Source: a virus
Virus record (IMG/VR): IMGVR_UViG_3300050134_000028
Span: 1 to 41,791 of that record
Reading direction: 5' to 3' (one strand)
Length of the DNA: 41,791 bases
This document shows positions 33,501 to 40,711 of the stretch, piece by piece (positions within the stretch are counted from its first letter, which is position 1; every line of letters begins with the position of its first letter). The notes under the pieces are model-generated. The model was not told where the DNA came from. It ran no database searches and was given only the letters and a program-made list of their open reading frames with translations. Position numbers and translations under genes: made by a program.

Positions 33501-33832
33501 CCGGATGGTGTCAGCGAAGAAACATTGTTCCAGATGTTGGGGACGGGGGTATTGTACACTTCCCAATCGAATGACGCGGGCGGACTGCCCGCGAGGTTGG
33601 TCTGCATGTCCATCCGATACGAGCCTGTGGACAGTTGGGTCGTGTAAAACCGTGGCGTACCTGTGTACGGGTTTGGTGCGGGTATGGAGGCGGCGGGAAG
33701 CCCGTTGAGAATGATTTCCCAGCCCGTGTAGGCGGGACCAGCAGGCGGCAACCAGTTAACGGTCAGGACGTTGTTGTTGTCAATCGTCGCTGACGTTGAG
33801 CCCACAAAACCGAGATTTGGAGGATTAAGCAT
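27536..33832 (-). CDS. Giant fibre protein with He_PIG repeats and DUF3494 domain (2098 aa)
   Basis: About nine putative-Ig (He_PIG) motifs of the form LPxGLxL...TGxxxGTP occur, for example LPAGLKLSINGVLSGTP, LPIGLSINPNTGLISGTP and LPPGLSLDAHTGLIYGT. Residues about 857-1066 match the DUF3494 ice-binding-type beta-solenoid: LGTAATYAILAAAVV, GGTITLDGAGLTNPVFVFQ, NVVWVVGSAATF and GNILATSAITLNS. Three copies of a small SGF...NNGTF module flank it. Such a protein would form a long flexible fibre binding glycans or surfaces. AAGGA precedes the ATG at 33832. No catalytic motif is visible. Confidence 0.78.
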   Translation of the reverse strand: MLNPPNLGFVGSTSATIDNNNVLTVNWLPPAGPAYTGWEIILNGLPAASIPAPNPYTGTPRFYTTQLSTGSYRMDMQTNLAGSPPASFDWEVYNTPVPNIWNNVSSLTPSGLAFPDAIVSADVVFSSTTLQLGQPLTLQLAPAYVNADQWQVLWPDGSSTGWLPLSASLLTKQFSISGPLDVVIQTRKLYNSSIYSPSVVLMRQLTVGIFVVDQQFTGTTTTSTSLTGTLGIGGQQGFEITGATGVASTANPWEVIARFLVRDTLTNEIKLGIATTRFSNASSLLGTMGIDVFPIEGRPKSKELIVPVYENSFNALTSSIPVTITTTQLPTTIYVGKAMQEFQMAASGGTPPYAWYTDGLPAGLKLSINGVLSGTPLALGTYSINFAVQDSSVPFFIAEAAFSITVSTDLLVEIALGQTDAKGNVLTQLGTSLGIAQVGTPYSVQMEVGNVNPANPIPGGLPPYTWSIPAGNLPIGLSINPNTGLISGTPSTYNSTSDFTKTFSAVVQVTDAIGAIATQTYTMTLVPQALQFGSLDQPTIYAGQQFGMMVPVFGGVFPYTFLGLAPFGNSSYYGPATLVDGQIEFDVNFPTAGSYSFILVLRDSASPNTMISTQFTITVEPAISDPILVPAFVDHVWNFADTFKATPFAITGNLAGFTLGGTYVSLGSVAPTVVNNPSPSPAALYTDTLGFCSGGGDNAYAGLTFIVSGFQNAANNGTFLCFSSTANSLTLLNATPVAETVPVLGYISSLTQAFPTPLPAGSTGTLSSPVAPFAPTTTYTFATSQPSAAKNALIGQQFTVSGFNQSVNNGTFYCVDSTHLQLILSNPNGTTATAPSGTYSLVSAISGSASGSIVTTELGTAATYAILAAAVVSSATIANVAGGNVGSVPTNTITGTFNYTPPAQQVVAVAQNQTDLTAAFVFFNGLTSTAISASYATHTFTATPTGYNGGPGFVGFASSTLLFTGGTITLDGAGLTNPVFVFQVGSALNVTTAATTIALINGATAANVVWVVGSAATFDAHDHVWAGNILATSAITLNSISLMTLNGRALVTTGPVTISGTVTITASAGSGSPSTTIYTAAPFTFPALTVGSPITVSGFDYLGNDGTFAVVSNTSSQLILENSNGSPTIDYAAGSPPSATATQGAVAAQLAAKALQVQAGAVLSDGIVVAIDPVIPEVEISGPPSGVYGNVQYMLPLLLQLQGITEATASQAYTILTHDDAASLGWVPGVDIGTINTNTRPYIIGEVVGLNPRQPYYNSPFVPSITPTSPVPSDAPWIATVPATVQGVTNTLPPGLSLDAHTGLIYGTLTGTVSASFTSVIQYVGTSGTIHGTVTIAWNTVASAFSPIDNIQDSVSLGTALTNTSYITVPASVTPISASVYYARGSSSGTLPAGLTLDSTPTGQNFYITGTPTESGYFDVWFQIVASTGTAYLYHRLSIDFAAPLTIVTTLLPPFSDSIYSYPLQGFGGFPPYTTPNGWTATGLPPGFVLNQNTGVLSAPAFAWEGPPTNYVSGTTAIPITVTLADTRGAGSSVSAILTLNYNSSLRIVTGPTPNILGVGIATVTDDPNGYSFQMQAAGGTPFGGPNPYTWAEVGALPTGITFNTSTGVFSGTYSGATGLNFPITVTATDSVAGSTGPVSFTIQTVSVLTGAINDSGVGIVPRGEVYQGTLVATLCMTPPIQWQVAPTSGYPDLLPAGLSLQVNGIGATATIAGTYSGGPLTGASGAHPWQVRILAVDSLGDTAEIIVPFTTGTDLTIVGWDYADPLLHIGIQPFPLPNAVIGATYYNGSASGIQLVATGGVPIGVLPNGYNQYSWTSVNFPLHGISLSSAGVLTGSANTQFSQSVTFVVADTLTPPNTASVTTTFASQTSALTITTVSLPAITAGVAYSAPLTETGALGTPTWSIVGGALPSGLSLSSTTGATVNIVGTTIQIGLPPVTFRVTDVGGPNNGAYFDRTFPLTVASGLVLHTGIDYTDSTSYNILGYVDKGNVVSISPRTNLSFYVIGTNVITTNPALLGIIVSGGFTVGTVTISGGVAKIPLTGPFASGSPGNNTLSISVTDSGVTATKTFTWVVYDDGALRLAPQTGSFPVKLTTPN
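30635..31262 (-). other. DUF3494 (ice-binding-like) domain within the giant fibre gene
   Basis: This stretch encodes the ice-binding-type solenoid domain (about residues 857-1066 of the 2098-residue protein). Family landmarks are the opening LGTAATYAIL, NPVFVFQVGSAL, ALINGATAANVVW and NGRALVTTGPVTI. DUF3494 occurs in antifreeze proteins and many bacterial surface adhesins; only some bind ice. Confidence 0.75.
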
Positions 33833-33841
33833 TTTTGATCC

Positions 33842-36800
33842 TTATAACTGCGTTACTATCTCCGAGGAAGCGTCTTCTACGACGCCGCCGAGGAACGAAA
33901 TGGTTGCGGTTTGAGCCAGAACCGAGTTCGCCTCAAGCACGCAGCTTCCCTGAGTTATAAAATCTGCCGTGACCGTGACGCTGCTGTTCAATTCCGCCTG
34001 AGCCACAATCGCAAATGGGGGCGCTACTGGAAATCCGCTTTCCTGCAACCCAGTCGTATTGTGTGTTTGAAGCGTCAAGTTCGATCCACGTTCCACAACG
34101 AAAAACGGAGCGATGCTCGTAGCCAGCGGGTCGATAGCGAGGTTTACACCCGTGGCACTGATGCTTGTTCCGCCCGTACCGATCATCTGACCGAGGCCGG
34201 AGTTACTCATGGTGATGGTGCCTCCATCAATAACCACGCCACACGCTTCCTCAAAAGACCCCGCTTGAAGGTTGTCCGTCCAACTGCAATTCACAAATTG
34301 AACATCGGCGTTTCTCGCCTTAATCGCAGTGCCTTGGAACCCCTTGAACAGGATGCCGTTAAAGATCACGCGACTCGTATCGGTGTAGAACGCATACGTC
34401 GGCCCTGTCCCTGTGCCCGCGAATCCCGTAGCATCAATGACCGCCTGATCTGTCGCTCCCGATTGAATCGAGATAACCAAACGACCCTCACCCTGAATCA
34501 CGCGGGACAGATTAGCCAAGGCGAACGCGAAGAGACTTTCGCTCACACCATCTCCAAGCGTAATTTCTTCCAACCCACCTGCGCTTTGAATGTTGGTGAC
34601 GTTGTACGCCACTCCCGTATCCGCAAGCTCAATAACGCATGGGAAGCTGAGGACAGGCGGTAATTCGTTCATCGCGGACAGAATTGTCAGCTTCGCCGTC
34701 GCCAACGAGAGACCGCTGTTGCTGTCGAGACCCGTGACGTTGTTGACATACAGCGTGATGGGGGCGGTGGTGGCCTGTAAGTTCACGCCCAGCACGGAGC
34801 GGGCGGTCGGCGGGGCGATGGCAAAGCCCAGATGTGGGACTGCCGTTGCGAATCCCCTACCGCCAGTGGATACGGCTATGAAACGCACCGACTTACGGAT
34901 ATCCTTGTTGATTGGCGGAATGAAGTCATTGGTGTGCATCGGAGCCAAAAACGTGTGCTCGACGTTGTTCACCCGCATCGCCACGAAATTTGAATCGAAG
35001 AATGTTTCGAGCGCGGCGTTGGCGAGCGTAGCATCGCTCCAGCCCGGTTGTGCTGGCATCATGATCGTAATCGGCAATTCGCGATTGTACGGGTAGATAT
35101 CCTGCAACCCAACGATAGGAGCAGCGCCCGTACCGTTGGTTGTGATGAGGGCGTTGTCTTCGGCGTGCACGAATTCATAGTCGCGGTTCAACACACCTTC
35201 GCCTTGATATGGGATGTAGTGCATCTCGACGATCAGACTTGAGGCGGGGTCGAATGCGGGGAGAATTGATCCGACGAAGAAGAACTGAGACGTTGCGTAA
35301 TTACCCGGAACAATCAAGGTGATGACGCCGTTGTTGATGGTGATGTTGGTCGCTGGAATACTCACAGCAGTGAGGTTGGGCGTAGGTGTCGCACCATCGG
35401 AAACCCAGATGAATCGAGTTCCGGTATCGTCTCCCGCAATGCCTTTGATGCTGCACCCCGTGGATAAAGTCGTAATGACTGGCTGTTGAGCCGCCAAGAC
35501 AATCGTGGTGGTGGGGTTTGTGAGCGAGTTATTGTACGTGTTGGAAACCACCTGCACACGTTGATCCATCGTAAAGAAAGGTCCGCTGTAGTTGCCAAAC
35601 AGAACCGTTTCCTCAATTTCAGTGACACCCTTGACTGGGGCATTGTAGGCCAGTTGAGCGGTGTTCTGTGCGATGAAAGAGACGACCACTGTAGATGACG
35701 TGGAAACTGCCTTCTGAATTGTCAGAACGTAGTTGTTTCCGCTTATCACGCGGTTTGAAATAGGGTAGGACACACCCGTCAATAAATCCCACGCAGTGAC
35801 GCCGTACAGCCCGTTCACAGACTCATTGAGATCAAGGCGAGGGATAATGAACTGGGTGTACACTTGGCTGCCTAGCGTCTGCGGTATCCCCGAAGAGCCC
35901 GGGATTTGTACCCAGATTCGAGTGCCGAGAACCGTATCCGAATACTCGGGGTTGAGCGCCCAAACTTGATACGCCTGCAATGCAAGCTGCGATGACTGTA
36001 CTTCATACTCCGAAACCCCATACACAGGCATCGTGATCCCCGTGGAGGCGTCAAACAACTGACCCCCATCGATCACATACGGAACATGGACAAGGCCGCT
36101 CCCACCTGCGGGGTATTGGACCCCGATTGTGGCGTAGATGTTGTTCGCGCCGGGATCGAACGCAGTTCCACTCAGCGGATCGGTCAACTGTACGGTCACC
36201 GACTTGGAGCCCAAACCATTGATTGTTACCTGCCCCTTCAACAAAGCGGCGGGTGAAATGGTGTTTGTCGATGGGTTGGTCACCAGTGCGGTTATGGCGA
36301 CGGACTGAATAGTCGCCGACGAACTGGTGGGTAGGGTAATCGTGAATGCATCCCCCTGAGGTGGTCCGCTGACCCACGGCGTACCGTTGCTGCCGAGGGA
36401 TTTGCTGCTGGTCGAAATTGCTATGGTCGAAGTAAAGGTGCGGAGGTCACTGCTGAAGCCGTTTGAAAATCCGTCCCACGCACCAATCGTGTTAGTGTTG
36501 ATGATGCCTGCGGGAGCCACAGAAACGTAGTAGTTCAACCGTGAGCCGACGTTTTCCGCCACGGTTGGGGAAACTGCCGCGTCTCCACGAGAGATCGCGA
36601 GTTGAGTTTCGCCTTGCACCAGATCACCAAACCCGTAACGGCAGAGAGCGTCCATGTCGTAACCAGCGAGGTTGATAGTCGAGCGAGTGTCCACCACGTT
36701 GTCTTGGAAAATCTGATCGGCGAGACGGGAGTCGAACCGTCCCGAGATGCCCGAAGAAAGCAAGCCGTTGGTGCCTGACGTGATGGGGAAAGGTGGGTTG

Positions 36801-37744
36801 GCGTTCGCGCTGCCCCAAAAATTGTTAACGATGTCGAAATTGCCCGAGTTCTTCACGAAGATGACAGCAAGTGGGAAAGCGTAGCTGTAGCCGTCCATGG
36901 TGCCGAGTGAGTTGAACACGTTGCCGTCGCCAGCACGCCATACGCCAGTGTCGCCGTTGAGCGAACCCATGTTCGTGTATGTGGCTGGGTTTCCACCAAT
37001 CGTGGTGACGGGAGCCGATTGACCCGCCTGCGGGTACACCGCCATCGGAATGTTTGGAAATGCGGGGGTTGCCGACGACGGATCGAGGCCGAACTGGAAC
37101 TGCGTGAAGTCGTAGTTGAGCCCCACCCGCTGAACGCTAATACGCCATTGAATCTGAGCACGCTCCGTGGTGAACAGCCCTTGGAAAGGATCGACCGAAT
37201 CGTCGAGGAATTGCGCCAACGTAGCATTCGTCGATACGGGATTGACCCCGCCATACGGATAGAAGTACCGCAGTCCCGTGGTCGGATCGGTGTAATATCC
37301 CTGCCCCGTCTGCGGGTTCAACGATTGATACCAGACTTCGACAAATGCGATGTAGAGTCTTGCGTCCTCTTCCTGCGTGCCCGGAGACCACACCGGAGGG
37401 GTGGGCGGCGATACTGCGTTGAGCGTCAAGGCGGATGAGTTGCTGCCTTGGATCGTAATCACTTCGCCGTTGAAAAGGATATCGAAGGACGGAACATAGA
37501 ACGTGTTCGAGACCAAAGGCGCAAACTGAAATGGGGTGTAGGTCAGACAGCCCGATGTGACTTGATCGTCGAGGAGTCGCTGGCGTTTGTAATCCTGAAG
37601 GTCCTGAATCAGGTTGATGTCGGCGTCAGTGATCTGACGGTCGTGCATACCAACGACGGTTACGAGGTTCTTCCCGGAAGGATCGAGGGTGCGCGAACAA
37701 ACCGTTGGATACGTTTTTTGCCAATCGTATGTAGAAAAAGACAT
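33842..37744 (-). CDS. Tail fibre or spike with C-terminal beta-helix (1300 aa)
   Basis: The N-terminal segment (ITDADINLIQDLQDYKRQRLLDD and the following VTSGCLTYTPF) resembles the virion-attachment start of large tail fibres of the DUF4815 kind. The middle is beta-rich. From about residue 1020 the sequence (LYVNNVTGLDSNSGLS, then FYTDTSRVIFNGILFKGF, ADVQFVNCSWTDN, GGTITMSNSG) reads as a right-handed parallel beta-helix of the pectate-lyase type used by receptor-binding spikes. It may bind or degrade surface polysaccharide. Its ATG overlaps the stop of the HNH gene as TAATG. Confidence 0.75.
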   Translation of the reverse strand: MSFSTYDWQKTYPTVCSRTLDPSGKNLVTVVGMHDRQITDADINLIQDLQDYKRQRLLDDQVTSGCLTYTPFQFAPLVSNTFYVPSFDILFNGEVITIQGSNSSALTLNAVSPPTPPVWSPGTQEEDARLYIAFVEVWYQSLNPQTGQGYYTDPTTGLRYFYPYGGVNPVSTNATLAQFLDDSVDPFQGLFTTERAQIQWRISVQRVGLNYDFTQFQFGLDPSSATPAFPNIPMAVYPQAGQSAPVTTIGGNPATYTNMGSLNGDTGVWRAGDGNVFNSLGTMDGYSYAFPLAVIFVKNSGNFDIVNNFWGSANANPPFPITSGTNGLLSSGISGRFDSRLADQIFQDNVVDTRSTINLAGYDMDALCRYGFGDLVQGETQLAISRGDAAVSPTVAENVGSRLNYYVSVAPAGIINTNTIGAWDGFSNGFSSDLRTFTSTIAISTSSKSLGSNGTPWVSGPPQGDAFTITLPTSSSATIQSVAITALVTNPSTNTISPAALLKGQVTINGLGSKSVTVQLTDPLSGTAFDPGANNIYATIGVQYPAGGSGLVHVPYVIDGGQLFDASTGITMPVYGVSEYEVQSSQLALQAYQVWALNPEYSDTVLGTRIWVQIPGSSGIPQTLGSQVYTQFIIPRLDLNESVNGLYGVTAWDLLTGVSYPISNRVISGNNYVLTIQKAVSTSSTVVVSFIAQNTAQLAYNAPVKGVTEIEETVLFGNYSGPFFTMDQRVQVVSNTYNNSLTNPTTTIVLAAQQPVITTLSTGCSIKGIAGDDTGTRFIWVSDGATPTPNLTAVSIPATNITINNGVITLIVPGNYATSQFFFVGSILPAFDPASSLIVEMHYIPYQGEGVLNRDYEFVHAEDNALITTNGTGAAPIVGLQDIYPYNRELPITIMMPAQPGWSDATLANAALETFFDSNFVAMRVNNVEHTFLAPMHTNDFIPPINKDIRKSVRFIAVSTGGRGFATAVPHLGFAIAPPTARSVLGVNLQATTAPITLYVNNVTGLDSNSGLSLATAKLTILSAMNELPPVLSFPCVIELADTGVAYNVTNIQSAGGLEEITLGDGVSESLFAFALANLSRVIQGEGRLVISIQSGATDQAVIDATGFAGTGTGPTYAFYTDTSRVIFNGILFKGFQGTAIKARNADVQFVNCSWTDNLQAGSFEEACGVVIDGGTITMSNSGLGQMIGTGGTSISATGVNLAIDPLATSIAPFFVVERGSNLTLQTHNTTGLQESGFPVAPPFAIVAQAELNSSVTVTADFITQGSCVLEANSVLAQTATISFLGGVVEDASSEIVTQL

Positions 37745-38511
37745 TACACGTTCGCCTTTAGCACGTTTTTGTTGTCACAGTGCTGAATGATTTTCCTTAG
37801 GTGAGCAAGAAAAGCTTCCGTAGACATCACCCGTTTCATGGAATTACACACGAAACAGGCCGAGACTACGTTGCCCTCTACATATCCAATCGAATTGTTC
37901 AAACGATCAATTCCGTTATACACAAGGGTTCCCTTGCAATTCTTTATCCGAGCTACTTGAAGCGGCTCTACGCCACAAAAGTGACAGTTGCCGTGAATGA
38001 GTTCGTCAAAGCGGGCATCTGAAATTTCCCAGACCAACTCACGCTCTGCCGCACACTTCTTGTATTCCGAAAGCCGTGCATTTCGGACGGCTTGTCCAGC
38101 GGGTAGGTAGTTTTCACACCCGCAATTATCTTTTCCTGCGCGTAGGTCCTTACCCATGACCTTGATGATCTTTCCGCAGTCACACTTGCATTCCCACACG
38201 GCATTAACGCCGCTCTGCCGTTCTTGGTCGCCGTACTTCTTAGACCCCGCCCGCCAAAGAACAAACAGACTGCCAAACCGTTGATTCACAAGGCTGAACC
38301 GTTTCTCCAGCTTTGCTTTACGGAATCTCTGAGTGGCACAACCACAACTCTTGACTCGACCATCGACTAGGCTGTCCTCTCGAACAGGCTTTACGGTGCC
38401 GCATGTGCAGCGGACAATCCATGTCTTGTGCTTGCCTTGGGGCTCCCCCGGACCTCTGACGATCAGTAGTCCAAACTGTTGATTCGTTAGGTTCCTGTTC
38501 AATGCCCGCAT
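37744..38511 (-). CDS. HNH homing endonuclease with two zinc-ribbon DNA-binding modules
   Basis: Two N-terminal modules share the pattern W.C.C.CG......L..G...CGC (WIVRCTCGTVKP ... SCGC at about 32-58, and WECKCDCGKIIKV ... NCGC at about 108-135). Such modules are often found before HNH or AP2 domains in phage homing proteins. The nuclease part is CHFCGVEP ... NGIDRLNNSIGYVEGN ... ACFVCNSMK (about 175-228). The stop overlaps the ATG of the spike gene (TAATG), so insertion left the spike start intact. This is the fourth homing-type nuclease in the window. Confidence 0.88.
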   Translation of the reverse strand: MRALNRNLTNQQFGLLIVRGPGEPQGKHKTWIVRCTCGTVKPVREDSLVDGRVKSCGCATQRFRKAKLEKRFSLVNQRFGSLFVLWRAGSKKYGDQERQSGVNAVWECKCDCGKIIKVMGKDLRAGKDNCGCENYLPAGQAVRNARLSEYKKCAAERELVWEISDARFDELIHGNCHFCGVEPLQVARIKNCKGTLVYNGIDRLNNSIGYVEGNVVSACFVCNSMKRVMSTEAFLAHLRKIIQHCDNKNVLKANV

Positions 38512-38587
38512 ATAGTCGCTCTGTCAAAGAGCAACGATAGTCGGAAAACTTCAAACTACCGACGCCACGAAAATTTCAGCCTTTGCT

Positions 38588-38601
38588 TCTCCTCTATAGG
38601 A
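38588..38601 (+). promoter_or_regulatory. Ribosome-site hairpin
   Basis: CTCCT-CTAT-AGGAG forms a 5-bp hairpin in which the AGGAG ribosome site of the gene at 38608 is one arm. It could damp translation of that gene until the structure is opened. Confidence 0.4.
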
Positions 38602-38607
38602 GCACCC

Positions 38608-39237
38608 ATGCCGCCAGCGAATTACGACTATCTCGATCAGAACATTGTCGCTACCTGTCTGATTCAGGCATACAATAACGACTCCTTCTACAACCCGACG
38701 ACCAACAATCATTCTGGTTTCGCCGCTGATGGGACTTTTTACCTCAACGGGGTGCAGCAATTGGGTGACGGGTCGCCTCCGGGTCCGATCTACGCCTCGT
38801 GGTACACGGAGTTCTTCAGCCCAACGGCGAGCGGGCCCGAACCGTCGCGTGACTTTCGTGCAGCATTCCCCACCTATGGTGTAATACTGCTTTCCCCCGT
38901 GGCTATGACGATTTTAGATGAGAGTACGCCCGTGCCACAGTCGAACGAATTGAAGCTGTGGATGCAGTTCGCTATCGCGGACGGCTACATGATGACCGAC
39001 AACTACGTGTCAGCCTTGAACCCGCCTGTACTGGCGATTCAAGGATTCACCCCATCAGGGCTGTCGTATGCCGATGGAATCATCTCGATCACCTACACGC
39101 CCGACTCCGGTAACCAGCCGCCTGCTCTAGCGGGCAGTCCCGTGCCCGAGCCGCAACCGGGCGACTCCGCGCAATCCCACATGGTTGTAAGTATTGATTT
39201 CAGCCAAGATGCGGCTTACGTGGACGTGGCGCTCTAA
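38608..39237 (+). CDS. Putative virion or structural protein (209 aa)
   Basis: This acidic, aromatic-rich soluble protein (YLDQNIVATCLIQAYNND, FYLNGVQQLGDGSPP, VILLSPVAMTILDEST, LKLWMQFAIADGYMMTD) has a beta-rich C-terminal half ending SIDFSQDAAYVDVAL. Composition resembles its structural neighbours, but it is on the plus strand, alone between two minus-strand blocks. AGGAG precedes the ATG. No family recognised. Its last 15 bases are repeated 66 bases downstream. Confidence 0.7.
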   Translation: MPPANYDYLDQNIVATCLIQAYNNDSFYNPTTNNHSGFAADGTFYLNGVQQLGDGSPPGPIYASWYTEFFSPTASGPEPSRDFRAAFPTYGVILLSPVAMTILDESTPVPQSNELKLWMQFAIADGYMMTDNYVSALNPPVLAIQGFTPSGLSYADGIISITYTPDSGNQPPALAGSPVPEPQPGDSAQSHMVVSIDFSQDAAYVDVAL

Positions 39238-39306
39238 TCGCAGAGTAAAACGAAGTTGAGCATGATTCCACTGATGTTAACTGTGATTTCAGTGGCGCTC
39301 TAATCG
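39226..39306. repeat. 15-bp direct repeat at convergent gene ends
   Basis: GTGGCGCTCTAATCG occurs at 39226-39240 (over the stop of the plus-strand gene) and at 39292-39306 (over the stop of the minus-strand endolysin gene). TGATTTCAG also occurs before each copy, with a deletion between. It looks like a small partial duplication between convergent genes. Confidence 0.6.
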
Positions 39307-40085
39307 AGGATCGACGTGAAGTCCAGATGGGCTTCGTGAACCACCCCACCCCGACACGCGATGGAGCCCCTGCGTGCCAAAGTATCCCATTGAAATTGAG
39401 CATTCGCGAATAGCGAACGGGCGTAGGCGTAATGCAGGAGAAGCTGTGCGAGGTTGTCGCCTGAGGAGTTCGTAGTCCAGATCGACGCACAGGCCGCGTC
39501 GTGCGTGCTGGCGAAGCTCATGGCGTCGGAGGTATCGGGGAGAGTCCCCACGGGGACTGGTGGAACCGTCTGATGTCCGACCGTCATGCCGCCCTCCTGC
39601 GTAACGAGATCAAAGAAGAACGCATACGGACGGGAGCGGTCGGTGTAATCTGGGCAGTACGCCGCAACTTCGCGCTTGGCGTGACCGAGGACACCGTTGG
39701 TAGCCATCTGAATCTGAGCGTCGATGCTCTCGGGTTGATTTAGGAAGTTCACCCAACGAGCCTTCGCCCCGGGGTCGAGATTGGTGCTGCCTGTCGTGAG
39801 GTAGTGCTGCTGAACCCACGCGATGGCGGCGGTGGGTTGAAGTGAGGCGAACTGCTGGATGTCTGAGGAGAAGAACGTTTTGGCTTTGTCCCAGCCCGTG
39901 GCGGCGGCGATATTCTTGATGAGGGTCTGGAGGGTGCCTTGCCCTGCGTTCCATTGCAGGATGCCTGCGGACATGCCTTGTCCGTCGAAGTTGCCGCTCA
40001 AGTCGGCGTAGGAAGCGGCTCCGCGAGCCTCGAACTTCCCCGAGATGCCTAAACACAGTTCCAGCAAGCTTTTATCGTCTAGCAT
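39300..40085 (-). CDS. Putative endolysin, lysozyme-like fold (261 aa)
   Basis: LLELCLGISGKFEARGAASYADLSGNFDGQGMSAGILQWN resembles the start of chitosanase/lysozyme-like muralytic enzymes, with Glu20 in SGKFE as the likely acid and an Asp in NFDGQG nearby. AFFFDLVTQEGGM matches a later conserved helix. It probably cuts peptidoglycan at lysis. There is no signal peptide, so export would need a holin; the small membrane protein directly upstream at 40125 is a candidate. The ATG at 40085 is preferred to a TTG at 40094 because of AAGG and GAGGG before it. Family placement is tentative. Confidence 0.62.
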   Translation of the reverse strand: MLDDKSLLELCLGISGKFEARGAASYADLSGNFDGQGMSAGILQWNAGQGTLQTLIKNIAAATGWDKAKTFFSSDIQQFASLQPTAAIAWVQQHYLTTGSTNLDPGAKARWVNFLNQPESIDAQIQMATNGVLGHAKREVAAYCPDYTDRSRPYAFFFDLVTQEGGMTVGHQTVPPVPVGTLPDTSDAMSFASTHDAACASIWTTNSSGDNLAQLLLHYAYARSLFANAQFQWDTLARRGSIACRGGVVHEAHLDFTSILD

Positions 40086-40124
40086 GACCTTCAATCCCTC
40101 TATTTGAGGGATTTGAAAGCCGTT

Positions 40125-40397
40125 TTAGCGGTTCCACCATTGATGATAATGGATGGCACAGGCGTAGAAACTGCGGATCGTGGTGAACACGAAGAACAGA
40201 ACGATTGGAGCCATGCAATAGGCGGGGATCAAAGCGCCTCGGGTCGTGTTGGTGTGGTTCTTGACCAGCTTGATGAGTTTGAAGGTCCAGACCACCGCAA
40301 GGGCGGACAGACCGATGGTCAGGGTGTGGAGCGTGGCGTCAATCGCGATTGCCAGATGCAGATGGTGCAGTACCCAGAGGCGAAGGAAGGGCAGCAT
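40125..40397 (-). CDS. Two-span membrane protein, holin candidate (90 aa)
   Basis: Two hydrophobic helices are visible, about residues 24-42 (TLHTLTIGLSALAVVWTF) and 57-75 (ALIPAYCMAPIVLFFVFTT), joined by a basic loop KLIKLVKNHTNTTRG. This is the size and layout of small class II holins. The ATG overlaps the stop of the upstream gene as TAATG. The neighbouring endolysin supports a lysis role. There is no sequence family match that I can name. Confidence 0.6.
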   Translation of the reverse strand: MLPFLRLWVLHHLHLAIAIDATLHTLTIGLSALAVVWTFKLIKLVKNHTNTTRGALIPAYCMAPIVLFFVFTTIRSFYACAIHYHQWWNR

Positions 40398-40699
40398 TAG
40401 CAGTGCGGCGTCTCGTTGTTGTAGACGGCCTCGATGCCCGTGTCGGACGCAGGTGGGATGGCGGCTTCAACGTCGCCGCGTTGCAACGTGGAAACTCCGT
40501 CATTGGGCACACGTGACGGCGCGGCTGTGGCCTTCGCCATTTCGAGTTCGACAATCTGCGCTCGCTTGGCAACGAAATCATGCAGGTGGAAAAGGATCAT
40601 CCCCTCTTCGGGGTCGATGCCTGCCGCCGAATACCGCTTGATGACGGTCACTAAATACTCATGCAACTCTGGTGGTAGATCAACGCGGATTACTTTCAT
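40397..40699 (-). CDS. Hypothetical lysis-region protein (100 aa)
   Basis: An N-terminal strand-helix (MKVIRVDLPPELHEYLVTVIKRYSAAG) resembles a ribbon-helix-helix-like or regulatory start. It is followed by a helical region and a disordered, Pro-containing C-terminus ending NNETPHC. Its ATG lies exactly six bases after TATTAT, so it may be expressed from a leaderless message. AGGGG also stands there but too close to act as a standard ribosome site. It is coupled to the holin candidate by TAATG. Confidence 0.65.
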   Translation of the reverse strand: MKVIRVDLPPELHEYLVTVIKRYSAAGIDPEEGMILFHLHDFVAKRAQIVELEMAKATAAPSRVPNDGVSTLQRGDVEAAIPPASDTGIEAVYNNETPHC

Positions 40700-40705
40700 A
40701 CCCCT

Positions 40706-40711
40706 ATAATA
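40706..40711 (-). promoter_or_regulatory. -10-like element six bases before ATG
   Basis: On the minus strand AG-TATTAT-AGGGGT-ATG places the hexamer six bases before the start at 40699. This is the same arrangement as at 8875 and 9982. Confidence 0.5.

Noticed and set aside
38512-38540. TTGACA-like box before the HNH gene at 38511
   Set aside because: It lies too close to the start codon to be a -35 box and forms part of a small GCTCT/AGAGC hairpin.
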